DNA from: Photobacterium sp. GB-56 | GTDB taxonomy: Bacteria; Pseudomonadota; Gammaproteobacteria; Enterobacterales; Vibrionaceae | Assembly (NCBI RefSeq): GCF_003026105.1 | Contig: NZ_PYNW01000006.1 | Span: forward strand, 1-64,000 | Direction: 5' to 3' | DNA length: 64,000 nucleotides | Part shown: positions 32,291 to 43,771 of the stretch, piece after piece | How positions within the stretch are numbered: the stretch's first letter is position 1 | How the letters are laid out: each line of letters starts with the position of its first letter | Notes under the pieces: model-generated | Told to the model about the DNA's origin: nothing | Seen by the model: the letters and a program-made list of their open reading frames with translations, nothing else | The model's database searches: none | Position numbers and translations under genes: made by a program

Positions 32291-33196
32291 TTATAAGTCG
32301 TCGATGTAACCAAGGCTACGCAGTGCACGTTCGTCATCTGCCCAACCTGATTTCACTTTAACCCAAAGTTCAAGGTAAACTTTACGTTCAAACAAGTCTT
32401 CCATGTCTAAACGCGCTTCGCGCCCTATCACTTTGATTTTATCGCCACCTTTACCAATCACCATTTTCTTCTGGCCTTTACGTTCAACCAGAATCAAACC
32501 ATTGATATCGAAACCATCGGTTTCAGGGTTGTAATCGAATCGCTCGATTTCAACCGTCACAGCGTATGGCAATTCATCACCCGTAAAACGCATCAGCTTT
32601 TCACGGATAATTTCAGAGGCCATAAAGCGTTGAGAACGATCAGTTACGTATTCTTCAGGGAAGTAGTACTCACACTCAGGTAAGTGCTGACGTACGATTT
32701 TCTCTACCGCATCAATGTTTGTACCATGCTTTGCTGATACCGGAATCACATCAACAAACTCCATCTTACTTGCAAGCTCTTGCAAGTGAGGGAATAGCTC
32801 ATGCTTATCTTTTACGTTATCAACTTTATTCACTAACAATACCGTTGGTAACTGGCTCTTTGCCAGCTTGTTTAATACCATCTCATCGTCAGCCGTCCAC
32901 ATAGTGCCATCAACTAAAAACAATACTAATTCAACATCGGTTAATGAACTGCTTGCAGCACGGTTCATTAAACGGTTAATTGTACGTTTTTCTTCAATGT
33001 GCAATCCTGGAGTATCAACATACACAGCTTGATAGCCGTCACGTGTGTCTACACCCATAATACGGTGGCGCGTGGTTTGTGGTTTACGAGAAGTAATAGA
33101 TAACTTCTGCCCCACTAAACGGTTTAGCAAGGTTGATTTACCGACATTCGGTCGACCAACAATGGCGATAAAGCCACAATGTTGTTTATCTGTCAT
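32291..33196 (-). CDS. era: GTPase Era
   Basis: Essential GTPase binding the 3' end of 16S rRNA during 30S assembly. The G1 motif is GRPNVGKST (14-22), G3 is DTPG and G4 is NKVD. The C-terminal KH domain includes [11 protein letters not shown]. The length of 301 residues is standard. It overlaps rnc by 4 nt, so rRNA processing and assembly factors are translationally coupled. Confidence 0.99.
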   Translation of the reverse strand: MTDKQHCGFIAIVGRPNVGKSTLLNRLVGQKLSITSRKPQTTRHRIMGVDTRDGYQAVYVDTPGLHIEEKRTINRLMNRAASSSLTDVELVLFLVDGTMWTADDEMVLNKLAKSQLPTVLLVNKVDNVKDKHELFPHLQELASKMEFVDVIPVSAKHGTNIDAVEKIVRQHLPECEYYFPEEYVTDRSQRFMASEIIREKLMRFTGDELPYAVTVEIERFDYNPETDGFDINGLILVERKGQKKMVIGKGGDKIKVIGREARLDMEDLFERKVYLELWVKVKSGWADDERALRSLGYIDDL

Positions 33197-33867
33197 GATT
33201 CCAACTGATTTAGTGCAAGTTCTGCTGCTGCCTGCTCTGCCTTGCGCCGACTGCCGCCTTTGCCAATTACAGGTTTATCCAAACCTGTTACGTCACACTG
33301 TACTGTGAACTCTTGATTATGAGCTTCACCTTGTACCTTAGTTACAGTATATGCAGGTAGCGGTAAACGACGACCTTGTAAACACTCTTGAAGACGTGTT
33401 TTTGGATCTTTTTGATTGATACCTGGCTCAATCGTATCAAGACGAGTTTTATACCAAGCCAATACGATACTTCGTACTTGCTCAACATCGCTATCTAGAT
33501 AAATCGCGCCAATGATTGCTTCAACACAGTCAGCAAGAATCGAATCGCGACGGAAGCCACCACTCTTTAACTCGCCAGGTCCCAGTAACAAATGGTCGCC
33601 AAGCTCGAATTCCCGACCTAGCTCTGCCAATGTTTTTCCACGGACTAGTGTTGCACGCATTCGGCTCATATCACCTTCATCCACTGAAGGAAAACGGTGA
33701 TATAAGTCATCAGCAATAACAAAACTTAAAATAGAGTCACCTAAAAACTCTAGGCGCTCATTGTGGGTGCCATTAGCACTGCGATGTGTCAGTGCTAATG
33801 TCATCAACTCACAATTAGTAAATTGGTAGCCCAGCTTGCGCTGAAGCCTATTCGCTGGAGTTGTCAT
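33193..33867 (-). CDS. rnc: Ribonuclease III
   Basis: Cuts double-stranded RNA in rRNA precursors and many mRNAs. The catalytic signature ERLEFLGDS provides Glu40 and Asp44, and [13 protein letters not shown] provides the second acidic pair. A double-stranded RNA-binding domain ends the protein. An upstream 32-codon open extension overlaps lepB and is not RNase III-like. The start used (MTTPANRLQ) has GAGAG just upstream, lies 10 nt after lepB and gives 224 residues. Confidence 0.98.
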   Translation of the reverse strand: MTTPANRLQRKLGYQFTNCELMTLALTHRSANGTHNERLEFLGDSILSFVIADDLYHRFPSVDEGDMSRMRATLVRGKTLAELGREFELGDHLLLGPGELKSGGFRRDSILADCVEAIIGAIYLDSDVEQVRSIVLAWYKTRLDTIEPGINQKDPKTRLQECLQGRRLPLPAYTVTKVQGEAHNQEFTVQCDVTGLDKPVIGKGGSRRKAEQAAAELALNQLES

Positions 33868-33877
33868 TTTCTCTCGA

Positions 33878-34777
33878 TTATTTAATGCTACCGATACGAT
33901 TAAAACGTACACCGGTAGGGATCCAAGATGGAAGTAAACTATCTGCTTGTCGATCAAACTCAAAGCTGATCCAAATAGCTACCGCCTTGCCAACAAGATT
34001 CGCTTCTGGCACAAAGCCCCAGTAACGACTGTCAGCACTATTGTCACGGTTATCACCCATAACAAAATAGTTTCCTTCTGGTACAACCCACTCACCAATA
34101 CCAGGACGAGGCTCATATGCCATACGACGATCACGACGTAATGGGTTGATCAGAATATGGTGATCAACATCACCCAGTTGTTCTTTAAACTCAACTAAAC
34201 GTGCCATTCCTTGCTTAAAGTCACTGTCAGTCATATCGGTTAATTTAACCGGTTTACATACTGAAGTACCTTTAGGTTGAATACACAGTTGCTTATCTTC
34301 ACTGTAGCGAACAGTATCGCCAGGTAGGCCAACAACACGCTTAATATAATCAATCTTTGGCTGAGGTGGGAATTTAAACACCACTACATCACCACGCTTT
34401 GGCTCACCTGTACTGACGATTTTATCGTGGAAAACAGGGTCTCGTAGACCATAAGCAAATTTTTCAACCAGAATAAAATCACCTACGTATAAAGTTGGTA
34501 GCATTGATTCTGATGGAATTTGAAAAGGTTCATAAATAAAAGAGCGGAATACCATGATCAAAGCAATGACAGGGAACATTGAACTTGCTGATTCAACCCA
34601 TGCAGGCTGTGGCGCAACACTTTCTAGCGTTTTAGCATCAACTTGACCACCGGATTGTTCAGCTGCTGCAGCTATTTTTAATTGACGCTTCGGTGCCCAA
34701 AGAAACTTATCAAGTGCCCAAATGATCCCTGTTACTAGCGTAGCTAGTACCAGAATCAAAGAAAAAGTGTTTGCCAT
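33878..34777 (-). CDS. lepB: Signal peptidase I
   Basis: Membrane serine protease that removes signal peptides of exported proteins. Two N-terminal membrane helices (about 4-22 and 64-82) are followed by the catalytic domain. Ser91 (PSESMLP) and Lys146 ([11 protein letters not shown]) fall at the same numbers as in E. coli. The start at MANTFSL has AGGGA five to six bases upstream and gives 299 residues; the longer frame is not needed. It lies between lepA and rnc. Confidence 0.98.
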   Translation of the reverse strand: MANTFSLILVLATLVTGIIWALDKFLWAPKRQLKIAAAAEQSGGQVDAKTLESVAPQPAWVESASSMFPVIALIMVFRSFIYEPFQIPSESMLPTLYVGDFILVEKFAYGLRDPVFHDKIVSTGEPKRGDVVVFKFPPQPKIDYIKRVVGLPGDTVRYSEDKQLCIQPKGTSVCKPVKLTDMTDSDFKQGMARLVEFKEQLGDVDHHILINPLRRDRRMAYEPRPGIGEWVVPEGNYFVMGDNRDNSADSRYWGFVPEANLVGKAVAIWISFEFDRQADSLLPSWIPTGVRFNRIGSIK

Positions 34778-34918
34778 GTTATCCCTTATGTTTAACCCGA
34801 CCAACAGAAGAATGTTGATCTGCTCTGCCCCATTTAGAGCGTCAGAGTAAAAGAAAGTGCCATTTAATTAATAAATAAGCACTTTCTAATCGTTTTGAAG
34901 CTTACTAGCTAAAGATAA

Positions 34919-36715
34919 TTATTTATCTTTACCCACATGAAGAATCGCTAAGAATGCTTCTTGAGGCAGTTCTACGTTACCGATCTGCTTCATACGCTTC
35001 TTACCTTCTTTCTGTTTCTGCAACAGTTTCTTCTTACGACTAATATCACCGCCATAACACTTAGCGATTACGTTTTTACGTAATTGCTTCACGGTAGAGC
35101 GAGCAATAATATGCGTACCAATCGCGGCTTGAATTGCAATATCAAACATCTGACGAGGGATAAACTCTTTCATTTTCTCAACAACATCACGACCACGAGA
35201 TTGTGAGTTATCTTTGTGAGTAATGATAGCAAGTGCATCAACACGCTCACCATTAAGAAGAATATCAACACGTACCATGTCTGATTCTTGGTAACACTGG
35301 AAATTATAATCAAGTGACGCATAACCACGAGATGTTGATTTCAAGCGATCAAAGAAATCCAGAACCACTTCTGACATTGGAATATCATACGTTAGTGCGA
35401 CTTGATTGCCGTGGTAAACCATATCAACCTGTACACCACGCTTTTCAATACATAAGGTAATAACATTACCTAAGTATTCGCTTGGCACCAAAATATTACA
35501 GCGAGCAATTGGCTCACCCATAATCTCGATATCATTCACTGCTGGCAGTTTAGCTGGGCTATCAACGTACAACATTGTGCCGTCTGTTTTCTTCACTTCA
35601 TACACTACAGTCGGTGCTGTAGTGATCAGGTTTAGATCATATTCACGCTCTAGACGCTCTTGAATAATCTCCATATGAAGCATCCCCAAGAAACCACAAC
35701 GGAAACCAAAACCTAACGCAGACGAGCTTTCTGGCTCATAAAACAATGACGCATCATTCAGGCTTAATTTACCTAAAGCATCACGGAAGTTTTCATAATC
35801 ATCAGAAGAAACAGGGAATAGACCTGCGTATACCTGCGGTTTCACTTTCTTAAAGCCAGGCAGCGCGGTTTCACAACCACCTTTTGCCAGCGTTAAAGTA
35901 TCACCTACAGGTGCGCCAAGAATATCTTTAATACCACAAACAACCCAACCAACTTCACCTGTATTTAGCTCTGTTGTATCAATTTGTTTTGGTGTGAAAA
36001 TACCTAAACGGTCAACACCCCAGATTTGACCTGTGGTCATAACTTTAATCTTGTCATTTTTCTTTAGCTTACCGTTTTTAATACGAACTAAAGAAACAAC
36101 ACCTAAGTAGTTATCAAACCATGAGTCAATGATTAGCGCTTGTAATGGCGCATCTGGATCACCTTCAGGTGCAGGAATTGCTTCAACAATCTTTTCAAGA
36201 ACATCGTCAACACCCAAGCCTGTTTTCGCTGAACAGCGAACAGCATCAATAGCATCGATACCAACAATGTCTTCAATTTCTTCAGCTACACGCTCAGGTT
36301 CAGCCGCAGGTAAGTCAATCTTATTTAAGATTGGCACTACTTCCAAATCCATCTCAATGGCAGTGTAACAGTTAGCAAGAGTCTGAGCTTCAACGCCCTG
36401 ACCCGCATCAACCACCAGCAATGCGCCTTCACAAGCAGCAAGTGAACGAGAAACTTCGTATGAGAAGTCTACGTGTCCCGGTGTGTCGATAAAGTTTAAT
36501 TGATAAGTTTCACCATCTTTAGCCGTGTAATCGAGCGTCACGCTCTGGGCTTTGATGGTAATACCGCGTTCGCGTTCAAGATCCATAGAATCTAAAACTT
36601 GTGAAGCCATTTCTCGATCAGAAAGGCCGCCACAAACTTGAATTAGACGGTCGGATAAGGTCGACTTACCATGGTCGATATGTGCGATAATCGAAAAGTT
36701 ACGAATGTGCTTCAT
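34919..36715 (-). CDS. lepA: Elongation factor 4 (LepA)
   Basis: Ribosome-associated GTPase implicated in translation initiation and back-translocation. The G1 motif is [15 protein letters not shown]3 is DTPGHVDF and G4 is NKID. The unique C-terminal domain ends with Lys-rich [21 protein letters not shown]. The length of 598 residues is standard. It is separated from lepB by about 140 bp and from rseC by 76 bp; in E. coli it belongs to the same transcriptional region. Confidence 0.99.
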   Translation of the reverse strand: MKHIRNFSIIAHIDHGKSTLSDRLIQVCGGLSDREMASQVLDSMDLERERGITIKAQSVTLDYTAKDGETYQLNFIDTPGHVDFSYEVSRSLAACEGALLVVDAGQGVEAQTLANCYTAIEMDLEVVPILNKIDLPAAEPERVAEEIEDIVGIDAIDAVRCSAKTGLGVDDVLEKIVEAIPAPEGDPDAPLQALIIDSWFDNYLGVVSLVRIKNGKLKKNDKIKVMTTGQIWGVDRLGIFTPKQIDTTELNTGEVGWVVCGIKDILGAPVGDTLTLAKGGCETALPGFKKVKPQVYAGLFPVSSDDYENFRDALGKLSLNDASLFYEPESSSALGFGFRCGFLGMLHMEIIQERLEREYDLNLITTAPTVVYEVKKTDGTMLYVDSPAKLPAVNDIEIMGEPIARCNILVPSEYLGNVITLCIEKRGVQVDMVYHGNQVALTYDIPMSEVVLDFFDRLKSTSRGYASLDYNFQCYQESDMVRVDILLNGERVDALAIITHKDNSQSRGRDVVEKMKEFIPRQMFDIAIQAAIGTHIIARSTVKQLRKNVIAKCYGGDISRKKKLLQKQKEGKKRMKQIGNVELPQEAFLAILHVGKDK

Positions 36716-36791
36716 GAATGGCGTGACTAGCTCGTGATTAAAATGAATGGGATCTTACGATCAAGTTGTCGGATTCTACCGAATTTAAACG

Positions 36792-37289
36792 CTACTCGCT
36801 ATCTTTCGATGCGGCATTTATCAGCTTATCTGATGAAATCGGTGCGCCGAGAACTCGAATAAGGGTTGGCTTATACGCTGAATTACCTTCTAAGCGTTTG
36901 GCATAGTGCCGTGCAATCAGTAATCCTAACGTTGTCGCAATAACAGCAGAACTGATAACACCCAGTTCGTTACTGTGGGCTAAATCAACAAATACCCATT
37001 GCCCCAATGCACTGCCTAACAGTAAAAAAAGCAATGGGAGCATATAGATCAATAAGGCAGAGCTTAACATACTTCGCTCAGATAAGCCGATTTCAACTAC
37101 CTGCCCGATAGAGAGCGGCGATTGCGTCGCTATTTTTACATCATGGACACGACCAGGCATTGCTTTCGTTACAATGCCTGTTCCGCAACTATCACGTGAT
37201 GCACAATGGCCACAGCTTGTTTGTTGCTGGCAACTTACCGTTACCATTCCTTTTTCAACAGCGGTCACTGTCGCTAAAGTGCGCATCAT
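36792..37289 (-). CDS. rseC: Sigma-E regulator / redox protein RseC
   Basis: Inner-membrane protein of the rpoE operon, linked to SoxR reduction and thiamine metabolism. An N-terminal Cys-rich segment (C-x5-C-x2-C-x5-C: CQQQTSCGHCASRDSC) suggests a metal or redox site, followed by two membrane helices (about 74-95 and 100-128). The product is 165 residues. It starts 2 nt after rseB and closes the rpoE-rseABC operon. Confidence 0.94.
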   Translation of the reverse strand: MMRTLATVTAVEKGMVTVSCQQQTSCGHCASRDSCGTGIVTKAMPGRVHDVKIATQSPLSIGQVVEIGLSERSMLSSALLIYMLPLLFLLLGSALGQWVFVDLAHSNELGVISSAVIATTLGLLIARHYAKRLEGNSAYKPTLIRVLGAPISSDKLINAASKDSE

Positions 37290-37291
37290 GA

Positions 37292-38284
37292 CTAATTACC
37301 TTTTACTGCCTTATTGGGTGTCCCTTTAGTGTTATCGAAAGTGACACTTTCTGCAATCTGTCTTGCTGTTGGTGGCGGAATATCGCCGACAACCGTAATT
37401 TCTTTATTGTCTTTAACTATATTGCTCAATGTTCGGCGACCTTGACGGACAAGTTGCCCACTTAACGCATAACTATCAATATCAGACACATATACAGAGA
37501 AGCTAAATAAACCATCACTGTACATCCGACTTTCAACCGGGCGCTCTGTCATTAATAGGCGGTGGCGATCGCCTGAAATTAATTTAAAGCCATCTGGTAA
37601 CCATGACACTTTCCAATCAAGGTTAGCTTTTTCTTGTACTGGTAATTTTACCACTTCTGGTAGTTTTACCGTTTTTAACTTGCTGAGCATTTCAGCCACT
37701 TTCGGATTCACCGCATAAGAAACAGCGCGAAATTGCTCTAATAAATCACCATTTCGATCTAATAAATCAGCACGCATCACTAAGTGACTTAGCTGATCAA
37801 TCCATATTAAATATGAGTAACGTTCGCCGTCTTTGGGTGCAATACGGATAACATCGCAGGTAACACCCGCTTCTCGTGCGCGGCCCATTGAAATGAAATC
37901 ATAGTAATGGGCTAACTCTTGAATATTAGCCTTCATAAGCGGCATGATAGGCGCCACTATTTTTGCACTTTTTACGGTGAATGGATCAAGACCGGGCTCA
38001 AAGTAACTCACCTCATTACCGCGTTGAATCACTTCTTGAGGAGGGCCACTTAAGTAGAGTAAATGACTATAGCCTTGACCATCCTCTAACGCATGTCGAT
38101 AACGCAAGGTATCAATACTGTTCTTTTTTACTCGAATGTAAGATATTTCGTAACTCAGCTTTTGGCTTGCCTGCTCCATTTGAAGCAACAAAGCCTCTGC
38201 CGAAGGCTTTTCAGCTTCAGCAAAGGCTTGGAGAGGCAAAAGCAAGCTGACCAATGCTATCGCACCGACCAGAATCTTTTTCAT
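37292..38284 (-). CDS. rseB: Periplasmic sigma-E regulator RseB
   Basis: Binds the periplasmic domain of RseA and protects it from DegS until off-pathway LPS is sensed. A signal peptide (cleavage after QAFA) and a MucB/RseB lipid-binding fold (SYEISYIRVKKNSIDTLRYRH onward) are present. A C-terminal RseA-binding domain follows. The product is 330 residues. It overlaps the end of rseA by one base. Confidence 0.96.
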   Translation of the reverse strand: MKKILVGAIALVSLLLPLQAFAEAEKPSAEALLLQMEQASQKLSYEISYIRVKKNSIDTLRYRHALEDGQGYSHLLYLSGPPQEVIQRGNEVSYFEPGLDPFTVKSAKIVAPIMPLMKANIQELAHYYDFISMGRAREAGVTCDVIRIAPKDGERYSYLIWIDQLSHLVMRADLLDRNGDLLEQFRAVSYAVNPKVAEMLSKLKTVKLPEVVKLPVQEKANLDWKVSWLPDGFKLISGDRHRLLMTERPVESRMYSDGLFSFSVYVSDIDSYALSGQLVRQGRRTLSNIVKDNKEITVVGDIPPPTARQIAESVTFDNTKGTPNKAVKGN

Positions 38285-38940
38285 TAATCTGCCACAGAAT
38301 TATGTTGTTTAAGTAAAGAGTGATCAAGGCTGCCGTCTTGCGCATTAAAACGCAGCTGTAACTCATAATCTTGCAACATGGAGTTAATACGACGACGTTG
38401 CTCCATCAACTGCGCTTCAGTTGGTGCACGATCTGTATTGCTTGCCATATTGGTATTTAAACTTACCGGTTCCGCTTTACCTGTAAACGGAATGGTTTGT
38501 AACACAGGCACATCATTGTTAGTTGAACCTGATGAATTATCTTCATTATCATACTGCTGGACGCCAACAATAACAGCTAAAGAGACACAAGCAGCAACGG
38601 CCACTTGGCCAAATTGAGTAAGCCATGACGGTAACGTGTGCTTGGCTTTAAATGGTGTTGGTTGATCTTCAATTGCTTGCGAAATTGGCTCTGCAACAAC
38701 CGCAACGGGTGTTTCAGTATGTCCAACTGAATGGGCAGGTTCATCGTCTAACGCTAATGCGACATTCGCTGCAATATTCCATTCTTTGCATTGCGGAGCA
38801 TCACCGCGTAACACATCACCAATTAAGGTGTAGTCACGCCATATAAGCTCATCTTCTTTGTCAACAGTCAGCGCATTTATAATGCTCTGATCTAGCTCTT
38901 CGCCATCAAGTAATGCCGAGATCTTTTCTTTATCAGCCAT
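38284..38940 (-). CDS. rseA: Anti-sigma-E factor RseA
   Basis: Single-pass membrane protein that sequesters RpoE and is cleaved by DegS and RseP under envelope stress. The cytoplasmic domain begins ADKEKISALLDGEELD. One membrane helix follows near residues 111-128 (VAVAACVSLAVIVGV), then a periplasmic tail. An ATG that overlaps the rpoE stop would add eight residues. The start used has GGTGG five bases upstream and matches the E. coli N-terminus, giving 218 residues. Confidence 0.95.
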   Translation of the reverse strand: MADKEKISALLDGEELDQSIINALTVDKEDELIWRDYTLIGDVLRGDAPQCKEWNIAANVALALDDEPAHSVGHTETPVAVVAEPISQAIEDQPTPFKAKHTLPSWLTQFGQVAVAACVSLAVIVGVQQYDNEDNSSGSTNNDVPVLQTIPFTGKAEPVSLNTNMASNTDRAPTEAQLMEQRRRINSMLQDYELQLRFNAQDGSLDHSLLKQHNSVAD

Positions 38941-38963
38941 TTTTTCCACCGTTGGGTGCAACA

Positions 38964-39542
38964 TTATTGCTGCATGAGAGGACGGATACGTTTTTCAACC
39001 GCCTCACGTGCACGGAATATACGAGAGCGAACTGTACCTACTGGACATCCCATTACCTCTGCAATTTCCTCATAACTTAGACCATCCAGTTCACGTAATG
39101 AGATTGCGGTTTTGAGATCATCTGGTAGCGCTTCAATCGTGCTAAAAACAACCCGCTTCAATTCATCTGACAACATTTGGTTCTCAGGGTTCGAAATTTC
39201 TTTCAGCGCACTACCACTTTCATAGTATTCCGCATTTTCTGCATCAACATCAGATGCAGGCGGACGACGCCCCTGAGCGACTAAATAGTTTTTTGCGGTA
39301 TTGACTGCAATTCGGTAGAGCCATGTATAAAAGGCACTCTCACCACGGAATGTTGGCAACGCTCGGTACGCCTTAATAAACGCCTCTTGCGCCACATCTG
39401 GTACATCACCAGAATTACTGACATAACGTGATACAAGGTTACAAACTTTGTTCTGGTATTTAATAACCAGAAGGTTGAAAGCTTGCTTATCTCCCCGCTG
39501 TACTCGCTCAATTAATACCTGATCAGTTTGCTGCTCGCTCAT
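38964..39542 (-). CDS. rpoE: RNA polymerase sigma-E factor RpoE
   Basis: Extracytoplasmic-function sigma factor for envelope stress. Region 2 includes DVPDVAQEAFIKAYRALPTF and FYTWLYRIAVNTAKN. Region 4 includes DGLSYEEIAEVMGCPVGTVRSRIFRAR. The length of 192 residues is as in E. coli (191). It is the first gene of rpoE-rseABC and divergent from nadB. A sigma-E promoter lies about 200 bp upstream, so the operon is autoregulated. Confidence 0.99.
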   Translation of the reverse strand: MSEQQTDQVLIERVQRGDKQAFNLLVIKYQNKVCNLVSRYVSNSGDVPDVAQEAFIKAYRALPTFRGESAFYTWLYRIAVNTAKNYLVAQGRRPPASDVDAENAEYYESGSALKEISNPENQMLSDELKRVVFSTIEALPDDLKTAISLRELDGLSYEEIAEVMGCPVGTVRSRIFRAREAVEKRIRPLMQQ

Positions 39543-40110
39543 TCGAGCGTGTACTCCTATATCTGTCTTTACTCAATATTGCATTAGCTAAATAAAGCCA
39601 CAAATACTTGCGTTAGTGCTCTATCAAAAATGCTATATCATGATTTGTTCGGCGTCGTAACGCGAAATAAGCCGAGTGTCACCTTAAACAAATCATTGAG
39701 TTATGAAATATTTATGAGCATGAGCACTACTTATGACCGGAGGATAATGGCAAAGTTCCTACGCCCATTAAATAATTTCGGCTTATTTTACTAATTATTT
39801 TATCACTGTGACTTATGCACGGTGTATATAAGTGATCACTATCTTACCTTAATTCACGATATTAACGGGCTTTTCAGCGTGAAAAAAGCAAAATTAATAA
39901 CAAGTTTTAGGATTATTACGTGACATAAGTTTTTTGTTATTCACCTTTTATCGCCATTCGTTCGCGCATTGACGCTAGGTATAAAAATTGTCATGCGATA
40001 TATTTGAATACTTAATCGTCTATAAAACTTATTTGTCGTACAATTTTCATGCTAATTTGACGTGAGTTTGTTAGGATACGGACAGATAACAAAAGGATAT
40101 GAGATCAAGT
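39543..40110. other. Divergent regulatory region rpoE / nadB
   Basis: About 570 bp without a gene. It contains the sigma-E promoter for rpoE near 39732-39759. The part between that promoter and nadB is strongly AT-rich with no convincing open frame. Housekeeping promoters for both genes must lie here, but I could not choose among several weak candidates. A small RNA is possible but nothing in the sequence demands one. Confidence 0.5.
39732..39759 (-). promoter_or_regulatory. Sigma-E-dependent promoter of rpoE
   Basis: On the minus strand the exact sigma-E -35 element GGAACTT (39753-39759) is followed by a 16-bp spacer and TCATA (39732-39736), fitting the TCnnA -10 pattern. Spacing is canonical. 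It would drive rpoE-rseABC and closes the expected autoregulatory loop. Confidence 0.85.
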
Positions 40111-41727
40111 ATGAATCAGATTCATCAACATAACTGCGATGTACTGGTTATTGGCAGCGGTGCCGCTGGCCTATCATTAGCACTACACCTTTCTTCTTCT
40201 GCCAATGTTACCGTGTTATGTAAAGGACCGCTGAATGAAGGCGCAACTTATTACGCACAGGGCGGAATAGCTGCAGTATTTGATGAATCAGACAGCATCG
40301 ATTCACATGTTGAAGATACCCTTATTGCTGGCGCCCACTTATGTGATAAAGACGTCGTTCGTTTTATTGCCGAGAATGCTAAAGAATGTGTTCAGTGGTT
40401 GATTGATGGCGGCGTACCGTTTGATCGTGAAGAATCTGATAGTGATGATAACCCTCGTTTTCACTTAACCCGTGAAGGCGGCCACAGCCATCGTCGTATT
40501 CTCCATGCCGCTGATGCAACAGGCATGGCAATGCAGACCTCACTTCAAGATCAAGCCCGTAATCATCCCAATATTACCATTTTAGAACGTCATAATGCGC
40601 TCGATTTAATCACTGAAAAAAAACTTAATCCAGATACCGAATCAAACCGCGTATTAGGCGCTTATGTGTGGAATCGTGATAAAGAAATGGTAGAAACACT
40701 GGGGGCTAAATTCGTTATTCTAGCCACTGGCGGTGCTTCAAAAGTCTATCAATATACCTCTAACCCAGACGTTTCTTCCGGTGATGGTATCGCCATGGCG
40801 TGGCGTGCTGGTTGTCGTGTGGCAAACCTTGAGTTCAATCAGTTTCACCCAACCTGTTTATTCCACCCTGAAGCCCAGACTTTCTTGCTAACAGAAGCAC
40901 TGCGCGGAGAAGGGGCGTATTTACGTCGTCCTGATGGCTCTCGTTTTATGCCTGAATTTGATGAGCGTGCAGAGCTCGCGCCTCGTGATATTGTTGCCCG
41001 TGCCATCGACTATGAAATGAAACGTTTAGGCGCTGACTGCATGTACCTTGATATCAGTCATAAACCTGCAGACTTTGTTAAAAAACACTTCCCGATGATT
41101 GATGAAAAGCTACAAAGCTACGGCATTGATATCACGAAAGAGCCTATTCCTATTGTTCCCGCCGCTCACTATACCTGTGGTGGCGTTATGGTTGATAAAA
41201 AAGGTAAAACGGATATTGATGGCTTATATGCTATTGGTGAAGTGAGTTACACAGGCTTGCATGGTGCCAATCGTATGGCATCAAATTCACTGCTAGAGTG
41301 TGTGGTTTATGCTTGGTCAGCAGCAAAAGATATTCAAGCAAAAATGGATACCATTGTCATACCACCAGCGCTACCAATATGGGATGAAAGTAAAGTCAGT
41401 AACTCGGATGAAGAAGTCGTTATCCAACATAACTGGCACGAATTACGTTTATTTATGTGGGATTATGTCGGTATTGTCCGTTCAACCAAACGACTTGAAC
41501 GTGCCATGCACCGAATAGAGTTACTGAAAAATGAAATTAGCGAGTATTACAGCCATTTCCGAGTTTCAAACAATTTAATTGAACTACGTAACCTTGTATT
41601 AGTTGCCGAGCTCATCATTCGTTGTGCTATTGAGCGAAAAGAAAGCCGCGGTCTTCACTATACTCTGGATTACCCAGAGTTAGACGAAAATGCCAAACCC
41701 ACCGTATTAGTACCTGAAAATCGCTAA
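40111..41727 (+). CDS. nadB: L-aspartate oxidase
   Basis: FAD enzyme that oxidises aspartate to iminoaspartate in NAD synthesis. The dinucleotide-binding motif is [12 protein letters not shown]. Conserved segments include [21 protein letters not shown] [20 protein letters not shown] and [15 protein letters not shown]. The start at MNQIHQH aligns with E. coli NadB; an ATG four codons earlier sits almost on the AAGGA sequence. The product is 538 residues. It is divergent from rpoE as in E. coli. It belongs to the same flavoprotein superfamily as SdhA and FrdA, whose flavinylation factor gene sdhE is nearby. Confidence 0.98.
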   Translation: MNQIHQHNCDVLVIGSGAAGLSLALHLSSSANVTVLCKGPLNEGATYYAQGGIAAVFDESDSIDSHVEDTLIAGAHLCDKDVVRFIAENAKECVQWLIDGGVPFDREESDSDDNPRFHLTREGGHSHRRILHAADATGMAMQTSLQDQARNHPNITILERHNALDLITEKKLNPDTESNRVLGAYVWNRDKEMVETLGAKFVILATGGASKVYQYTSNPDVSSGDGIAMAWRAGCRVANLEFNQFHPTCLFHPEAQTFLLTEALRGEGAYLRRPDGSRFMPEFDERAELAPRDIVARAIDYEMKRLGADCMYLDISHKPADFVKKHFPMIDEKLQSYGIDITKEPIPIVPAAHYTCGGVMVDKKGKTDIDGLYAIGEVSYTGLHGANRMASNSLLECVVYAWSAAKDIQAKMDTIVIPPALPIWDESKVSNSDEEVVIQHNWHELRLFMWDYVGIVRSTKRLERAMHRIELLKNEISEYYSHFRVSNNLIELRNLVLVAELIIRCAIERKESRGLHYTLDYPELDENAKPTVLVPENR

Positions 41728-41749
41728 GTTACCAGTAGCCAGCTTCAAT

Positions 41750-41779
41750 AAAAATCCCGACCAAATGTCGGGATTTTTT
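41750..41779. terminator. Terminator between nadB and the chemoreceptor gene
   Basis: Stem AAAAATCCCGAC / GTCGGGATTTTT with a CAAAT loop and T-run on the plus strand and A-run at the other side. It likely serves both convergent genes. Confidence 0.9.
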
Positions 41780-41790
41780 CGTTACAACCA

Positions 41791-43620
41791 CTACACTTTA
41801 TAGCCAGTAATAGCTTTGTCTAATTCTTCGGCTTGCTCTGCCACTACATTTGCTACCACGGCATTTTGATGAGCAACCTGAAAATTGTTTTCTGTAATAT
41901 CTCGAATAGAAGTAATGTTCACCGTAATATCTTCAGAAGTGATACTTTGCTGCTCCACAGCAGTCGCTATTTGTGTACTCATATCCATAATTTGCTGCAT
42001 TTCTGACATGATGCTCGCAATCTTATGCTCAGCACTATTAACTTGCTCTACACTGGCTTCGCCCTGCTCGCGACAATCCACAATATGCGTTACTACTTGA
42101 TCTGTTTGCCGCTGTAACGAACTAATAATGGTTGTAATTTCTTCTGTCGATTGGCGTGTACGTAATGCCAGAGAACGAACTTCATCAGCAACAACCGCAA
42201 AACCTCGACCTTGCTCCCCAGCCCTTGCCGCTTCAATTGCCGCGTTTAATGCTAATAAATTCGTTTGCTCTGCAATCGACATTATTACATCTAATACTGA
42301 GCCAATTTCTTCAGATAAACTCGATAAACTTTCGACTTCCCCATTGGTATTTTCTAAATTCACGGCCAATAAACGAATACGATCCTTCGTCGCGCTCACT
42401 TCATCAATACCTTCTTGTGCAATATGCTGGCTACGCTCAGCATTCGCAGCTGCCACTTCAGTATTGTTTGATATTTCACGGATAGTTATGCCCATTTCAG
42501 TAATAGCAGTGGCAACAGAATTAGTCTCTTCTTGTTGTTGTTTCATTGCCTTTTCGGTATCACGACTTCGTTGCTGTAATGATCCTGATGCATCGCTTAG
42601 TTGCTCTACAGCGGCTTTTACATTTCCAATCAACTGACGTAAATGTGCTAATAGATAGTTAAAATTTTGAGCCATTTGACTAAATTCATCATTACCGCTT
42701 TGATCTGCTTGTAAACTTAAATCATGGCTCTTTGCAATTTGAGCCATTAACGAACTTAAACTGGTTAACCGGCGTTGAATCGACATACTAATAACCCACG
42801 ATAAGCCAAGTAATAGCGCTATAATTATAATTACAACCACACTGGTTATCGCGATAATCTTTTGTTTTTGCTCATCAATCAGCTGCGTCAACCGCTCACT
42901 AACAGTCGCAAATGTCTTTTCAACCAAATGGGATTGAGTGCGAATATCTCCTCGTAATCCTTGGTTGTAACTGAGCCCAATAATCATTTTTTGTTGTAAT
43001 ACAGCCTCAACAGCGGCGGTAAAAACACTAAATGCATTGCCATAATCAGCCACAAACTGGGCGTTATTCTTCGCCAACTGTTGTTGATATAACGTGGCGT
43101 ATTCAGGATCACCAGTAAGAACAAACAACTTAGCCGTTTGAATAAGTTCATATAATGCTGGCGCATTGATGTCTTTCTCAACCACTAACTGATTGATTTT
43201 TTCAGAAGAAGATAAAAAGGTGCGGTATTTACCCTGCGAAGTATCTAAGCCCTGCACCTCATAGGCTGAAATTAACGCCATCATTTTTTGCTGGTAATTT
43301 GTCATCGCAACAGGCAATTTATCAAGTTCAGGAACAGCGATAGACAGATCGGATAACTCTTGATTTAAGAGAGAGAGTTGTTGCTTGAATAAACTGATAT
43401 TATTTTGAAACTTAGCGCGATACTTCAAGTTCTTACGCATCAAAAAGTCTTTTTCATTACGCCTTAAGTTAAGCAATGTTACTTCTAGTTGACCTATCCC
43501 TTGCACCACATGACCGATAGTTTCAACTCTGTCGTTAGCTAGTTTACTCATAGCAAGTACAGAAACTAAAGCGATAACAGAGATAACACTGAGCCCCATT
43601 AACTTATGTTTTATTTTCAT
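41791..43620 (-). CDS. Methyl-accepting chemotaxis protein with long helical sensor
   Basis: Transmembrane chemoreceptor feeding CheA/CheW. The first membrane helix is at about 8-25. A periplasmic sensor of roughly 230 residues, all-helical in appearance, fits a helical bimodular (HBM) domain. The second membrane helix is near 257-279, then HAMP. The cytoplasmic signalling tip reads [36 protein letters not shown], split here as [20 protein letters not shown] followed by [15 protein letters not shown]. There is no CheR/CheB docking pentapeptide at the C-terminus. The ligand is unknown; HBM sensors often bind TCA intermediates or acids. It stands alone, convergent with nadB. Confidence 0.92.
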   Translation of the reverse strand: MKIKHKLMGLSVISVIALVSVLAMSKLANDRVETIGHVVQGIGQLEVTLLNLRRNEKDFLMRKNLKYRAKFQNNISLFKQQLSLLNQELSDLSIAVPELDKLPVAMTNYQQKMMALISAYEVQGLDTSQGKYRTFLSSSEKINQLVVEKDINAPALYELIQTAKLFVLTGDPEYATLYQQQLAKNNAQFVADYGNAFSVFTAAVEAVLQQKMIIGLSYNQGLRGDIRTQSHLVEKTFATVSERLTQLIDEQKQKIIAITSVVVIIIIALLLGLSWVISMSIQRRLTSLSSLMAQIAKSHDLSLQADQSGNDEFSQMAQNFNYLLAHLRQLIGNVKAAVEQLSDASGSLQQRSRDTEKAMKQQQEETNSVATAITEMGITIREISNNTEVAAANAERSQHIAQEGIDEVSATKDRIRLLAVNLENTNGEVESLSSLSEEIGSVLDVIMSIAEQTNLLALNAAIEAARAGEQGRGFAVVADEVRSLALRTRQSTEEITTIISSLQRQTDQVVTHIVDCREQGEASVEQVNSAEHKIASIMSEMQQIMDMSTQIATAVEQQSITSEDITVNITSIRDITENNFQVAHQNAVVANVVAEQAEELDKAITGYKV

Positions 43621-43771
43621 TTTTAATTCCTGTTTTTATAGTTATTATTATTTTTATCAATATATATTTTTACCGCGAATTGAAATAAAAATGTAATAAA
43701 AATTTTAAATAAAGATAAAAACTCTGAATTCAGCTCACAATCTAACTAGTACAAACTGAGGCTTTCCAAAA

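Noticed and set aside
42128-42637. 169-codon plus-strand frame
   Set aside because: Antisense to the conserved signalling domain of the chemoreceptor gene; Ser/Cys/Ala-rich composition is a shadow.
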